A DNA stretch of 64,000 bases. It comes from Pseudoclavibacter endophyticus (lineage in GTDB: Bacteria > Actinomycetota > Actinomycetes > Actinomycetales > Microbacteriaceae). Shown here piece by piece: positions 1 through 7,983 of this stretch. The stretch spans positions 96,211-160,210 of the forward strand of contig NZ_WBJY01000003.1 in assembly GCF_008831085.1 (NCBI RefSeq), given 5' to 3'. The position numbers and the translations under genes were made by a program. The notes under the pieces were generated by a model. That model had not been told where the DNA came from and did not search any database. It worked only from the letters and a program-made list of their open reading frames with translations. The stretch's first letter is position 1; the number at the start of each line of letters is the position of its first letter.

Positions 1-1
1 C

Positions 2-979
2 GATCCCGAAGACGACGGCACTGACCAGGGCCCGGGCAGCGGCAACTTCGCGCTCGACGTCGTGAGCGTCATCGAGGCGACGCTCGACGACCCTCGCCCC
101 GTGCTCTCGCAGCAGCAGTTCAAAGCGCGCGGTGAAGCCGTCGCCGCGATGAAACAGGAGGGGATCGACTACGACGCCCGCATGGAGGCGCTCGAGGAGA
201 TCACGCACCCGCGGCCGCTCGCGGAGTTGCTCGAGGAGGCGTTCGAGACGTTCGCCGAGACGCAGCCGTGGGTGCGTGACTTCGAGCTTCGTCCAAAATC
301 AGTCGTGCGAGACATGTACGAGCGCGCCATGACGTTCACCGAGTACGTCTCGCACTACGGACTCGCTCGCAGCGAGGGCCTCGTGCTGCGTTACCTCAGT
401 GACGCCGACCGCGCCATCCGCCAGACGGTGCCGGACGACGACAAAAACGAAGAGCTGCACGAGCTCATCGAGTGGCTCGGCGCCCTCGTGCGTCAGGTCG
501 ACTCGAGCCTCGTCGACGAATGGTCCGAGCTCGTCGATCCCCGCCCCGCCGCCGAAGGGGAGGCGCCGATCGTGCCCCCGGCGCCGCCGAGCATCGTGCA
601 GAACCGGCGGGCGTTCACCGTGCTCGTGCGCAACGAGCTCTTCCGGCGCATCCAGCTCGCCGCCACGGAGCGCGACGACGAGCTGACGGCCCTCGACCCC
701 GGCGTCGACTGGCCCGACTTCCTCGACCGCTACTTCGCCGAGCACGACGATATCGGCACCGACGGGTCGGCGCGCTCGCCACGGCTGTGCGAGATCGATG
801 AGTCGGATGCCCACCGGCGCGACGAGAAGGGCGAGCCGTCTGGCGTGTGGCGTGTCACGCAGATCATCGACGACCCGGCCGGCGACCACGACTGGCGTAT
901 CGAGGCCGAGGTCGACCTCGTCGCGTCGGGGGAGGCCGGGGAGGCCATCGTGACGGTCACGGGGCTCGTGCACCTCTGA
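2..979 (+). CDS. DEAD/DEAH-box helicase, C-terminal DUF3516 part (5' truncated)
   Basis: The reading frame is open to the window edge, so only the last 325 residues are present. They match what I know of the DUF3516 region at the C-terminus of large actinobacterial DEAD/DEAH-box RNA helicases: a charged helical stretch (LSQQQFKARGEAVAAMKQEG near the start, then FTEYVSHYGLARSEGLVLRY) and a C-terminal beta-rich end. The helicase motor domains must lie upstream of the window. A GTG at 62 is an internal codon, not the start. These proteins are thought to act in RNA unwinding or turnover; the precise role is unknown. Family assignment is from memory of conserved sequence, without a search. Confidence 0.72.
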   Translation, partial: DPEDDGTDQGPGSGNFALDVVSVIEATLDDPRPVLSQQQFKARGEAVAAMKQEGIDYDARMEALEEITHPRPLAELLEEAFETFAETQPWVRDFELRPKSVVRDMYERAMTFTEYVSHYGLARSEGLVLRYLSDADRAIRQTVPDDDKNEELHELIEWLGALVRQVDSSLVDEWSELVDPRPAAEGEAPIVPPAPPSIVQNRRAFTVLVRNELFRRIQLAATERDDELTALDPGVDWPDFLDRYFAEHDDIGTDGSARSPRLCEIDESDAHRRDEKGEPSGVWRVTQIIDDPAGDHDWRIEAEVDLVASGEAGEAIVTVTGLVHL

Positions 980-1286
980 GGCGACCGCCGGGTGCTCCCG
1001 CCGCAGGGGTGTGACGGGCGCCGGGCGTGACGGGCGCCGGGGCATGACGGCCGCCGCCGCGCGGTTTCGAGGGGCGGGGTCAGGTCGTGGATCGGGCGCT
1101 GGCGCCCCGCGGCGGCGCGTGCACAGGGCGCGAACGCGTGCGGATGAGGGCCCTCTCATCGAGCCCTCACACGTGCCTCACCCCGCGTTCGTAGGTTCCC
1201 TCTTATCGGCCCGAACAGGCCGTACCGGTGCGGGCCGAGTCGTTCGCAACCGGCCGTGTCAGCACCGGCTCCCCGGAAAGGCCGCT
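980..1286. other. Intergenic region between helicase and two-TM protein gene
   Basis: This 307-base stretch has no convincing gene. It holds a short direct repeat at 1011-1055 and, close to the next gene, the ribosome-binding sequence GGAAAGG at 1275-1281. I see no clear -35/-10 pair and no T-tailed terminator for the helicase gene. Confidence 0.6.
1011..1055. repeat. Short tandem repeat, 16-17 bp unit
   Basis: Two near-identical copies beginning GTGACGGGCGCCGGG lie at 1011-1026 and 1027-1043, followed by a degenerate third copy (ATGACGGCCGCC) at 1044-1055. The repeat is GC-rich and non-coding as far as I can tell; no function is apparent. Confidence 0.7.
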
Positions 1287-2216
1287 ATGACCCCCGTCGA
1301 CAGCACGACACATGCCCCGCACCGTGCCCGCCGGGCGAGGTCGACCACCGACGCGACCCAGCCGTTCGGGCGCCCGGGACGACACCCTCGGCGGGCAGCG
1401 CCCCCGGTTACCGAGTCCGCGCCCTTCTGGGCCTCGGTGCCGCGAAATACCGCCGCCGTCGATGAACCGCCGTTTGATTCGGCGGGCGGCGAGACCCCGT
1501 ACCCCGACTCGACGCCACGCACATCATCCGCCCGCCCATCGGCGCCCGACGGTGCAGCATCCACCCGGGCCGGGCGTCCCTGCCGCGAGCGAATGCTCGA
1601 AACCGGCCGGGTCGTGGGGGTCGTCGCCGCGTGCCTCGCCGTGCTCGTCATGGCGGCGTCGCTCGCGCTGCGCTCCGTGGCGTCGACGGCCGCAGTCGAC
1701 ACGGTCGAGCGGGTGGCCGCCGAGATCATGCTCTTCTCGCAGACAGCGGTCGATCCGGCGACGGGCGGGGCGTTCCAGAGCGCCGACCGATTCATCGAGG
1801 TGTACCTGTCGCAGCGCGTCGCGGGGCGGGGCGAACTGCTCGCCGGCACCTCGAACGGCGGCGAGCGACTCGCCCTCGTGCGAGGCGACGGCGCGCATGA
1901 CCTCTCGGCGATCAGCGATGAGGCTCGCCTGCAGGTGCTGGCGCCTGGCTCGGCGGGCACGACATCGTCGGCGGGCGTCGGCGCGATCACGTGGCGAAAC
2001 GTCAAGGTGCACGCGGGTGACACCCGCGGCTTCGTGGCCGTCGTCGTCTTTCACGCCGCCGAATCGGCCGCGGCGGCCTGGTCGGCATTCGGATTGGCGG
2101 CGCTCGCCGTCCTCGCCCTCGTCGCGGTCGGCCTCACGACATGGCGGGTGTCGCGCCGTCCGCGCCGAGATCGGCGCGCACGTCCGAGTGGAGGGGATGC
2201 GACGGCCCTGGCGTGA
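1287..2216 (+). CDS. Two-TM membrane protein with extracytoplasmic loop
   Basis: This is a 309-residue protein of unknown function. The ATG at 1287 is chosen because GGAAAGG sits five bases upstream; an in-frame extension to 1011 lacks such a site. Residues 1-105 are Pro/Ala/Arg-rich and probably disordered and cytoplasmic. Hydrophobic segments at about 109-130 and 266-287 flank an extracytoplasmic domain of about 135 residues (starting VASTAAVDTVERVAAEIM). The tail is basic. The layout resembles the sensing half of a histidine kinase or chemoreceptor, but no kinase or signalling domain follows, so a sensor role is only a guess. The gene converges on terC. Confidence 0.6.
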   Translation: MTPVDSTTHAPHRARRARSTTDATQPFGRPGRHPRRAAPPVTESAPFWASVPRNTAAVDEPPFDSAGGETPYPDSTPRTSSARPSAPDGAASTRAGRPCRERMLETGRVVGVVAACLAVLVMAASLALRSVASTAAVDTVERVAAEIMLFSQTAVDPATGGAFQSADRFIEVYLSQRVAGRGELLAGTSNGGERLALVRGDGAHDLSAISDEARLQVLAPGSAGTTSSAGVGAITWRNVKVHAGDTRGFVAVVVFHAAESAAAAWSAFGLAALAVLALVAVGLTTWRVSRRPRRDRRARPSGGDATALA

Positions 2217-2257
2217 CCCCGCGACGGGAGATGCGAACGGGCCTGCGCGTCACGCGG

Positions 2258-3505
2258 TCACCGCTCGCCGGTGCCGCCCTCGCGCCCCGCCCGTGCGCGA
2301 CGGAGCACCTCGTCTGCCACGCCATCGGCCGTGTGCCCGGCAGCGTCGCCTGCGGCCGGCAGGCCGGCGGCTGGTGCGTCGCCGGTCGCCGGGACTGCCG
2401 CGGCGCCGCGGTCGGGGTCGGTCTCGGCGTCACCGGGCGCGGCGAGCCGGCCGTCCACGTCGTCGCCGTGCGCCGCACCGGTCGCGTCGCCCCCCGCGTC
2501 GGCGCCGGAGCGGCCGCTCCCGCCGGGCTCGGCCGTGTCCTTCTGGGTGCTCGAGTAGATGAGGCTTGCGACGGTGGCGACGATGAGCACGCCGAAGATG
2601 AACACGAGCGAGAACCAGATCGGGATCTCGGGGATCCACTCGACGTGCTCGCCGCCGTTGATGAACCACACCTCGTTCTCGTGCAGGGCGTGGAAGAGCA
2701 GCTTGACGCCGATGAAGCTCAGGATGAACGCGAGGCCGAGGTCGAGGAACACGAGGCGCTGGAGCAGGCCTCCGATGAGGAAGTACAGCTGGCGCAGGCC
2801 GAGCAGGGCGAAGGCGTTCGCCATGAACACGAGGTAGGGCTCCTGCGTGATGCCGAAGATCGCGGGGATCGAGTCGAGCGCGAACAGCACATCAACGGCC
2901 CCGAGTGCCACAACGACGAGCACGATCGGCGTCAGCGCGCGCTGCCCGTTCTCGACGATGGTCCACTTGTCGCTGTTGTAGTTGTCGCTCGTGCGGATGA
3001 ACCGCCGCACGATGTTCACCCACCCGGGCATCTCCAGGTCGTCGTGCTTGAACGACTCGATGGCCTGCTTGACGCCCATGTAGAACATCCAGGCGGCGAA
3101 GATGTAGAACACCCATGCCCACGCGTCGAGGAGCGCGGCACCGGCGATGATGAACGCGGTGCGCACGACGAGCGCGATCGCGATGCCGATGAGCAGCACC
3201 TTCTGCTGCGCCTCTTTCGGCACCTTGAAGCTCGTCATCATGATGAGGAAGACGAACAGATTGTCGACCGAGAGCGCTTTCTCGGTGGTGTACCCGGCGA
3301 TGAACTCGCCCGCGTGCTCCCAGTCCCACACGAAGCCGAGCCCGACCATGAACAGCACCGAGATCACGATGTAGAAGACCGACCAGAAGCCCGACTCTCT
3401 CAACGACGGCTCGTGCGCGTGGCGCACGTGCGAGTAGAAGTCGAAGATGAAGAAGCCGACGATGCCGGCGATCGAAATGCCCCATACCCAGAGCGAAACG
3501 TCCAT
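2258..3505 (-). CDS. terC: TerC family integral membrane protein
   Basis: TerC/Alx-type proteins are polytopic membrane proteins, and several family members export manganese or help load exported enzymes with it. The 415-residue product has seven or more hydrophobic segments and the family's intramembrane acidic motifs (SVDNLFVF and LFALDSIPAIFGIT). Residues beyond about 315 form a Gly/Ala/Asp-rich disordered tail of about 100 residues that typical members lack. The start is supported by GAAGGGA six bases upstream of the ATG. The gene stands alone behind a yybP-ykoY-type riboswitch at 3560-3670, so expression is expected to rise with Mn2+. Family assignment is firm; the transported ion is inferred from the riboswitch. 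Confidence 0.9.
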   Translation of the reverse strand: MDVSLWVWGISIAGIVGFFIFDFYSHVRHAHEPSLRESGFWSVFYIVISVLFMVGLGFVWDWEHAGEFIAGYTTEKALSVDNLFVFLIMMTSFKVPKEAQQKVLLIGIAIALVVRTAFIIAGAALLDAWAWVFYIFAAWMFYMGVKQAIESFKHDDLEMPGWVNIVRRFIRTSDNYNSDKWTIVENGQRALTPIVLVVVALGAVDVLFALDSIPAIFGITQEPYLVFMANAFALLGLRQLYFLIGGLLQRLVFLDLGLAFILSFIGVKLLFHALHENEVWFINGGEHVEWIPEIPIWFSLVFIFGVLIVATVASLIYSSTQKDTAEPGGSGRSGADAGGDATGAAHGDDVDGRLAAPGDAETDPDRGAAAVPATGDAPAAGLPAAGDAAGHTADGVADEVLRRARAGREGGTGER

Positions 3506-3559
3506 GGACTATCCCTTCACACGGGCCGACCTCGAAAAGGTAAGCGGGGTCGGCCGATC

Positions 3560-3670
3560 GGTGAAGGTCTCTTCCGCCGATGAGATCGGCCGATGCCCCG
3601 GGCGGCCGACTGCGGCTCCGTGATGACGAGGACATCGCGAGAGGAATACTCCCCTTCGGCGGCGAGGTTA
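3560..3670 (-). promoter_or_regulatory. yybP-ykoY manganese riboswitch upstream of terC
   Basis: On the minus strand, read towards terC, the leader contains the hallmark bases of this class: AAGGGGAGTA (complement at 3647-3656), then GTCATCACGGAGCC, and GGAAGAGACCTTC near the 3' end (complement at 3564-3576). The first and second blocks correspond to the two Mn2+-binding loops of the family. The element ends about 55 bases before the terC ATG. The following segment (3541-3560) can pair with the riboswitch 3' arm, so control by alternative pairing near the ribosome-binding site is plausible. A covariance-model search for RF00080 would be decisive. Confidence 0.85.
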
Positions 3671-3725
3671 CACGAGTCGATCGACGAAGCCGAGAGCGTG
3701 TCGGTAGATGTGCCGGCCGGGCGGC

Positions 3726-4277
3726 TCAGAGGAGGTTGCCCCAGGTGGCGCTCGCGCCCGAGTGCGCCGCGACGAGCATCCAGACGAGCGCGGCGATCGA
3801 CGCGGCCGCGAGGACGCCGGCCCACACGACGTCCGTGACCGTCAGCGGGGTCTTGCCCCGCGCATCCTCGTCCCTCACATCGATGCGGCCGCGCCAGCCT
3901 CGCGCGCCCGGCGGCCGCACGAACCACCACACGAGCACGATGGCGATGACGGCCCAGACGAGGCCGATGATGCCGGCGGTCGAGCCGAGCTGCGAGTGCA
4001 GCCAAACCGGCTCCGATCCCTGCACGGGGGCGCCGCCCGACGACAGCATCGGATAGAGCCGATCGCGAAGCGCTTCGCCGCTCTGCCTCACAACGATCGC
4101 CAGCACGCCCGTGGCGACGAGAGCCACGAGCAGCGGCCAGCGGAGTGCGCGCCGCCAGCGCCGCCTGACGGCGTAGACGATGGCCGTCGCCGCGGTGAGG
4201 GGCCCGATGACGACGAGGCCGTGCACGACGAGCGGGTGCAGCGGCAGACCGAGAAACGAATCGAGCATGTTGGGCAT
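3726..4277 (-). CDS. DUF2231 family membrane protein
   Basis: A 183-residue protein with four hydrophobic segments and the opening typical of DUF2231 proteins (LGLPLHPLVVHGLVVIGPL, with the conserved HPLVVH). Function of the family is unknown; some members lie beside respiratory or haem genes. It starts five bases after the stop of the histidine phosphatase gene at 4283, on the same strand, so the two are probably cotranscribed and translationally coupled. No good ribosome-binding site is visible, consistent with coupling. An alternative start is the ATG at 4268, four codons in. Confidence 0.72.
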   Translation of the reverse strand: MPNMLDSFLGLPLHPLVVHGLVVIGPLTAATAIVYAVRRRWRRALRWPLLVALVATGVLAIVVRQSGEALRDRLYPMLSSGGAPVQGSEPVWLHSQLGSTAGIIGLVWAVIAIVLVWWFVRPPGARGWRGRIDVRDEDARGKTPLTVTDVVWAGVLAAASIAALVWMLVAAHSGASATWGNLL

Positions 4278-4282
4278 CAGCG

Positions 4283-4915
4283 TCAGGGCCGCGCGAGCAC
4301 GGCGGTCTCGGGCACGGGATCTCGGTGCGTCGCCGCGAGGGGCAGCGGGTAGCCGTTGGCGATCGTGACGACGCGAGAGGACATCGCGAGACCGCCGCTC
4401 GCCGTGTCGCTTCTCTCGATCACCGTGAGCGCCAGGTTGTTGATGCTCGGCGCCTTGAACGCAAGGAAGAGGTCGAGGAGCAGCCGGATGACCGAACCGT
4501 GCGAGATCACGAGCGTCGAGTCGTCGGGATGCGCGTCTTCGATCACCTCGAGGGCCGCGAGCGCCCGGGCCTGCACCTGCGCGGTCGTCTCGACGCTCGG
4601 GTGGTCGAGCGGTCGGCGCGTGCCCTGCGGCGTGGCGTACGGCTGGCCCTCGAGTGCACCGAACGAGCGCTCGATGAAGCCCGGGTGCACACCCGCCGAG
4701 GCGATGCCCGTGAGGGAGGAGATGATCTTGGCCGTGTCGCGTGCCCGCAGCAGCGGCGACGAATAGATGCGCTGCCAGCCGCCGTCACGCAGGAGCGACG
4801 CGGCGTCCTCAGCCTGGTCGCGGCCCCGAGCGTTCAGGGGGATGTCGGTCGTGCCCTGGAGAAGCCCTCTCGCGTTCCATTCGGTCTCGCCGTGTCGAAT
4901 GAGGCCGATGCGCAT
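4283..4915 (-). CDS. Histidine phosphatase family protein (PGM-like)
   Basis: This 210-residue protein begins with the phosphohistidine signature LIRHGETEWNARG at residues 5-17, including the nucleophilic His and the phosphate-binding Arg. It also carries SSPLLRARDTA and, near residue 145, VISHGSVIR with the second catalytic His. The length and motifs fit the cofactor-dependent phosphoglycerate mutase-like/acid phosphatase branch, which acts on small phosphomonoesters; the real substrate cannot be read from the sequence. GGGAGCAGC precedes the ATG as a ribosome-binding site. It is the first gene of a two-gene unit with the DUF2231 gene and is divergent from ftsY. Confidence 0.88.
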   Translation of the reverse strand: MRIGLIRHGETEWNARGLLQGTTDIPLNARGRDQAEDAASLLRDGGWQRIYSSPLLRARDTAKIISSLTGIASAGVHPGFIERSFGALEGQPYATPQGTRRPLDHPSVETTAQVQARALAALEVIEDAHPDDSTLVISHGSVIRLLLDLFLAFKAPSINNLALTVIERSDTASGGLAMSSRVVTIANGYPLPLAATHRDPVPETAVLARP

Positions 4916-5035
4916 GCTGCTCCCGTCGCTGAAGATGATCTGTCTACGTCATTCTGAGTGCACCAGGTGCGCGACGCGCCGTCGACTGCTCCGTGCCGAG
5001 GCACGAGCAGCACTCGGACTGCCGCGTTCCGCCGG

Positions 5036-5041
5036 TACGCT
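5036..5041 (+). promoter_or_regulatory. -10 element for leaderless ftsY
   Basis: TACGCT is followed by exactly six bases (GGCCGA) and the ftsY ATG at 5048, with no Shine-Dalgarno sequence between. Transcription would start at or next to the A of ATG. The -35 region is weak. Confidence 0.6.
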
Positions 5042-5047
5042 GGCCGA

Positions 5048-5923
5048 ATGGCGGAACGCACTCCCTGGTCACTCGGTGCCGCGCTTCGCGGCATGTTCAG
5101 TAAGCCCACGATCGACGAGTCGACATGGGAGGACCTCGAAGAGGCGCTCATCGGCGCCGACTTCGGCCCCGACATCACCGACGAGATCGTCGAGCGCTTG
5201 CGTGGCCAGGTCGACGAGTTCCGAATGGAAGACCCGCGGGATCTCAAGCGGCTGCTGCGCGAGACGATCGAGGAGCGCCTCGACCGCTTCGACACGACGC
5301 TGAAGCTCAGCGACCGGCCCGCGGTGACGCTCGTCGTCGGCGTCAACGGGGTTGGCAAGACCACGACGATCGGCAAGTTCGCGAAGTTCCTGCGCCAACA
5401 CGGCCGCTCGGTTGTCGTCGGCGCTGCCGACACGTTCCGCGCCGCGGCCGTCGACCAGGTCACGACGTGGGCCGCCCGCGCCGACGCCCTCATCGTGCGG
5501 CCCCAGCAGCCCGGGCAAGACCCGGCGTCGGTCGCCTATCAAACGGTCGATGCCGCACTCCGCCAGCAGATCGAGATGGTGATCATCGACACCGCCGGCC
5601 GCCTCCAGACGAAGGGCGGGCTCATGGACGAGCTCGGCAAGATCCGCCGCGTCGTCGAGAAGCTCGTGCCAGTGAGCGAGGTGCTGCTCGTGCTCGACGC
5701 GACGACGGGGCAGAACGGCGTCAATCAGGCCGAGGCCTTCATCCAGCACGCCGGCGTCACCGGCCTCGTCGTCACCAAGCTCGACGGCTCGGCGAAGGGC
5801 GGCTTCGTGCTCGCGGTGCAGGAACGCACCGGGTTGCCGATCAAGCTCATCGGTCAGGGCGAGGGCATCGACGATCTCGCGGGCTTCGAGCCGCACGTCT
5901 ATGCGCAGAAGCTCGTCGGCTGA
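5048..5923 (+). CDS. ftsY: Signal recognition particle receptor FtsY
   Basis: FtsY is the membrane-associated SRP receptor GTPase that pairs with Ffh to deliver ribosome-nascent chains to the translocon. The 291-residue product has the helical N domain (about 1-95) and a full G domain: P-loop GVNGVGKTTT from about residue 98, DTFRAAA, DTAGRLQTK and the specificity motif TKLDGSAKGG. The acidic A domain of E. coli FtsY is absent, leaving only a short N-terminal stretch, as in many actinomycetes. The start MAERTPWSL is preferred over the upstream ATG at 4958 because the -10 box TACGCT sits six bases before it and the upstream extension is low-complexity. The last 23 bases overlap the next gene. 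Confidence 0.95.
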   Translation: MAERTPWSLGAALRGMFSKPTIDESTWEDLEEALIGADFGPDITDEIVERLRGQVDEFRMEDPRDLKRLLRETIEERLDRFDTTLKLSDRPAVTLVVGVNGVGKTTTIGKFAKFLRQHGRSVVVGAADTFRAAAVDQVTTWAARADALIVRPQQPGQDPASVAYQTVDAALRQQIEMVIIDTAGRLQTKGGLMDELGKIRRVVEKLVPVSEVLLVLDATTGQNGVNQAEAFIQHAGVTGLVVTKLDGSAKGGFVLAVQERTGLPIKLIGQGEGIDDLAGFEPHVYAQKLVG

Positions 5924-6578
5924 CGAGCCGCGCGCCGGCCGTCGTCGAGACCGGGCGCTCTACGTCGAAACGCTGATCGATGCCCCCATCGACCAGATCT
6001 GGCGATTGACGCAGGACTCGGCCGAGCATCCGCGATGGGATGCGCGCTTCTCGGCGATCATTCCCACTCGCGCCCGCCCCGACGGCGCGCAGGAGTTCCG
6101 CTACGAGCTCGATCTGAAGCTGCACACGATTCGCGGCACGGGCGTCTCGCTCGGCGAGCGCCGAGCGGCCGGTGGTCAGCGCACCTCGGCCCTGCAGTTC
6201 GACACCGACGACCGGCTCTCGCCGCTCGGCAAGGGCCGCGGGTACTGGCGCTACGTGCCGACCGACGCGGGCGTGCGCTTCATCACCGGCTACGACTACG
6301 AGCCCGGCTGGGGCGCGGTGGGCCGCATCCTCGATCCGATCATCACGCGCCGCTTCGTGTGGTGGCTCACCGCGTACAGCTTCGATCGCCTGCGGATCTG
6401 GGCGGAGACGGGCACACCACCCGAGCGACTGACGTGGTGGCGCGGCCTGCTGCCCGGGAAGCGCCCACGGGCCCGGGCATCCCGCTGCCGGTCGGCGCCC
6501 GCGCGGCGCTCGCGGACAGGCGTGATGGGTGAGGCGCCGGCGACCCTGGCTCAGCTCGACCGCGAGGGGGAGCAGTGA
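5901..6578 (+). CDS. SRPBCC (START-like) family protein
   Basis: A 225-residue protein with the beginning typical of polyketide cyclase/START-like folds: YVETLIDAPIDQIWRLTQD, then DWD-like packing residues HPRWDARF. The fold forms a hydrophobic ligand pocket; the ligand here is unknown. The C-terminal 45 residues are Arg/Ala-rich and look disordered. The only in-frame start is an ATG inside the end of ftsY (23-base overlap), implying translational coupling. Its stop overlaps the GTG of the following DUF4166 gene. The three-gene set after ftsY therefore looks like one coupled unit; why it is tied to ftsY is not evident. Confidence 0.7.
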   Translation: MRRSSSADEPRAGRRRDRALYVETLIDAPIDQIWRLTQDSAEHPRWDARFSAIIPTRARPDGAQEFRYELDLKLHTIRGTGVSLGERRAAGGQRTSALQFDTDDRLSPLGKGRGYWRYVPTDAGVRFITGYDYEPGWGAVGRILDPIITRRFVWWLTAYSFDRLRIWAETGTPPERLTWWRGLLPGKRPRARASRCRSAPARRSRTGVMGEAPATLAQLDREGEQ

Positions 6579-7279
6579 GCGAGCACCGCGGTGAGATGGT
6601 CTCGCCAGGGATCTTCCAACGGGCCCTCGGCGACGACTTCGCCCGCCTGCACCCCATGCTGCAGCGTCGCTTCGGGGTCGGCGTCGGGGCGGGGTACGGC
6701 TGCGTCGGCACGGGAATCATGACCGACGTGCGGCCGGGGCCGCTGTGGACGCGCCTGTTCCTCGCGTTCGGCGCCACCCGCAACATCATGTTCCCCGAGC
6801 GCGGCAGGAACATCCCGTTCCAGATCGACAACTACGCCTATATCGACGGCTTCGGGCGCGAGACGGTCACGTTCGTGCGGACCATGTCGCTCCGCGGCGG
6901 CGTCCGCAGGCGGTTCGACGCGACGATGGTCTGGAGCGACGCGAGGCAGCGGGTCGTCGACTACCTCGGCACGCACCAGCACCTCGCGGTCGATCTCGCG
7001 CTGTCGGTGACTCGCGATGGTGGACTGCGGCTCGTCTCGGGCGAGCAGCGCTTCTACGAGGGGCCGATCGCCTTCCGGTTCCCAATGCTGCTGAGTGGCC
7101 GCGCGGTCCTCACCGAGCACTACGACGATGCGCGGGAGCGGTACGTCATCGACCTCGAGGTGCGCAATCGGCGGTTCGGACGGCTGTTCGGGTATCGAGG
7201 CGAGTTCACGTGCACGTTCGTCGACGGCACCGACGCACCTGTGACGGCGAAGCCGTACCGTGAGGAGCGGCGCGAGTGA
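6575..7279 (+). CDS. DUF4166 domain protein, copy 1
   Basis: The 234-residue product fits DUF4166, a family of unknown function. Recognisable parts are the opening FQRALGDDFARLHPMLQRRF, an internal stretch with RNIPFQIDNYAYIDGFGRET, and the closing VRNRRFGRLFGYRGEF. GTG at 6575 overlaps the previous stop in a GTGA arrangement. It is soluble by sequence, with no signal peptide. Some DUF4166 proteins are fused to NAD(P)H-binding or SRPBCC-type proteins, so the upstream SRPBCC gene is a meaningful neighbour. A related copy follows directly. Confidence 0.72.
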   Translation: MSEHRGEMVSPGIFQRALGDDFARLHPMLQRRFGVGVGAGYGCVGTGIMTDVRPGPLWTRLFLAFGATRNIMFPERGRNIPFQIDNYAYIDGFGRETVTFVRTMSLRGGVRRRFDATMVWSDARQRVVDYLGTHQHLAVDLALSVTRDGGLRLVSGEQRFYEGPIAFRFPMLLSGRAVLTEHYDDARERYVIDLEVRNRRFGRLFGYRGEFTCTFVDGTDAPVTAKPYREERRE

Positions 7280-7983
7280 CCCGGCGTGGGCGGGGGCGTC
7301 AGTCACGCCGCATGGCCGGCCGAGCCGGGCGCGCCCATCCGCCTCCCGGTGGCCCAGCGGCCGGCGCCGAGCGATCGGTGCTGCTGACCGCCATCGGCGA
7401 TAACGCCGGCAGGCTCCACCCGCAGGTGCATGCGTATCTCCAGGCCCTCGGCGGTTCCATGCGCGGCGAGGGCGTCTTCGACGCTGCCGGGAGCCGATTC
7501 GGCCGGATCGGGCTGCTCGCCCGCCCGGTCATGGGCCCCGGTCTCCTCGTGACGGGGAAGGGCCGAAGCGTGCCCTTCGAACTCGAGGGCGCGGGGGCCC
7601 GCGTCGCCGGCGGCCACACCGCCATACGTATGCGGCGCACCCTGTGGTTCGCGACCGGCCCGCAGTCGTTCGGCGATGTGCTGGTGCCCGGCAGGGAACC
7701 CGGCACCGTGCGCAACGTCCTGGGCGACGCCGGCCGTGTGGAGCTGCTGCTGGCGTGCGCCGTCACGCGCCAGGGGTGGTTCCGGATGCGTTCGGTCGCC
7801 TCATACGTGCGCGTCGGCCGGCTTCGGGTTCGGCTGCCGAGTGCCCTCGGCGTGCGCGCCGATGTGTGCAACGGCTATGACGCCGAGCGCGCGTGCCACA
7901 CGGTCGCCGTGCGGGTGCGGAACCCGCTGCTCGGCACTGTGCTCGGCTACCGCGGCGCGTTTCGGTTCCGGCCGGTGGTCTGA
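7276..7983 (+). CDS. DUF4166 domain protein, copy 2
   Basis: A 235-residue paralogue of the preceding gene: the same order of blocks is visible (GDNAGRLHPQVHAYLQALGG, then PFELEG, then VRNPLLGTVLGYRGAFRF at the end), but overall identity is low, so the duplication is old or the copies were acquired separately. It has an Arg/Gly/Pro-rich N-terminus of about 30 residues that copy 1 lacks. The GTG at 7276 overlaps the previous stop (GTGA). Its 3' end overlaps the convergent gene by 37 bases. Function unknown. Confidence 0.65.
   Translation: MTRRGRGRQSRRMAGRAGRAHPPPGGPAAGAERSVLLTAIGDNAGRLHPQVHAYLQALGGSMRGEGVFDAAGSRFGRIGLLARPVMGPGLLVTGKGRSVPFELEGAGARVAGGHTAIRMRRTLWFATGPQSFGDVLVPGREPGTVRNVLGDAGRVELLLACAVTRQGWFRMRSVASYVRVGRLRVRLPSALGVRADVCNGYDAERACHTVAVRVRNPLLGTVLGYRGAFRFRPVV

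Noticed and set aside
1312..2562. 416-codon frame overlapping the two-TM protein and the end of terC
   Set aside because: Arg/Ser/Pro-rich composition typical of an out-of-frame high-GC reading; no start signal, and it runs across two real genes.
2141..3583. 480-codon plus-strand frame antisense to terC
   Set aside because: It is a high-GC shadow of terC on the opposite strand: composition is Asp/Glu/His/Arg-rich without any domain, and it runs through the riboswitch.
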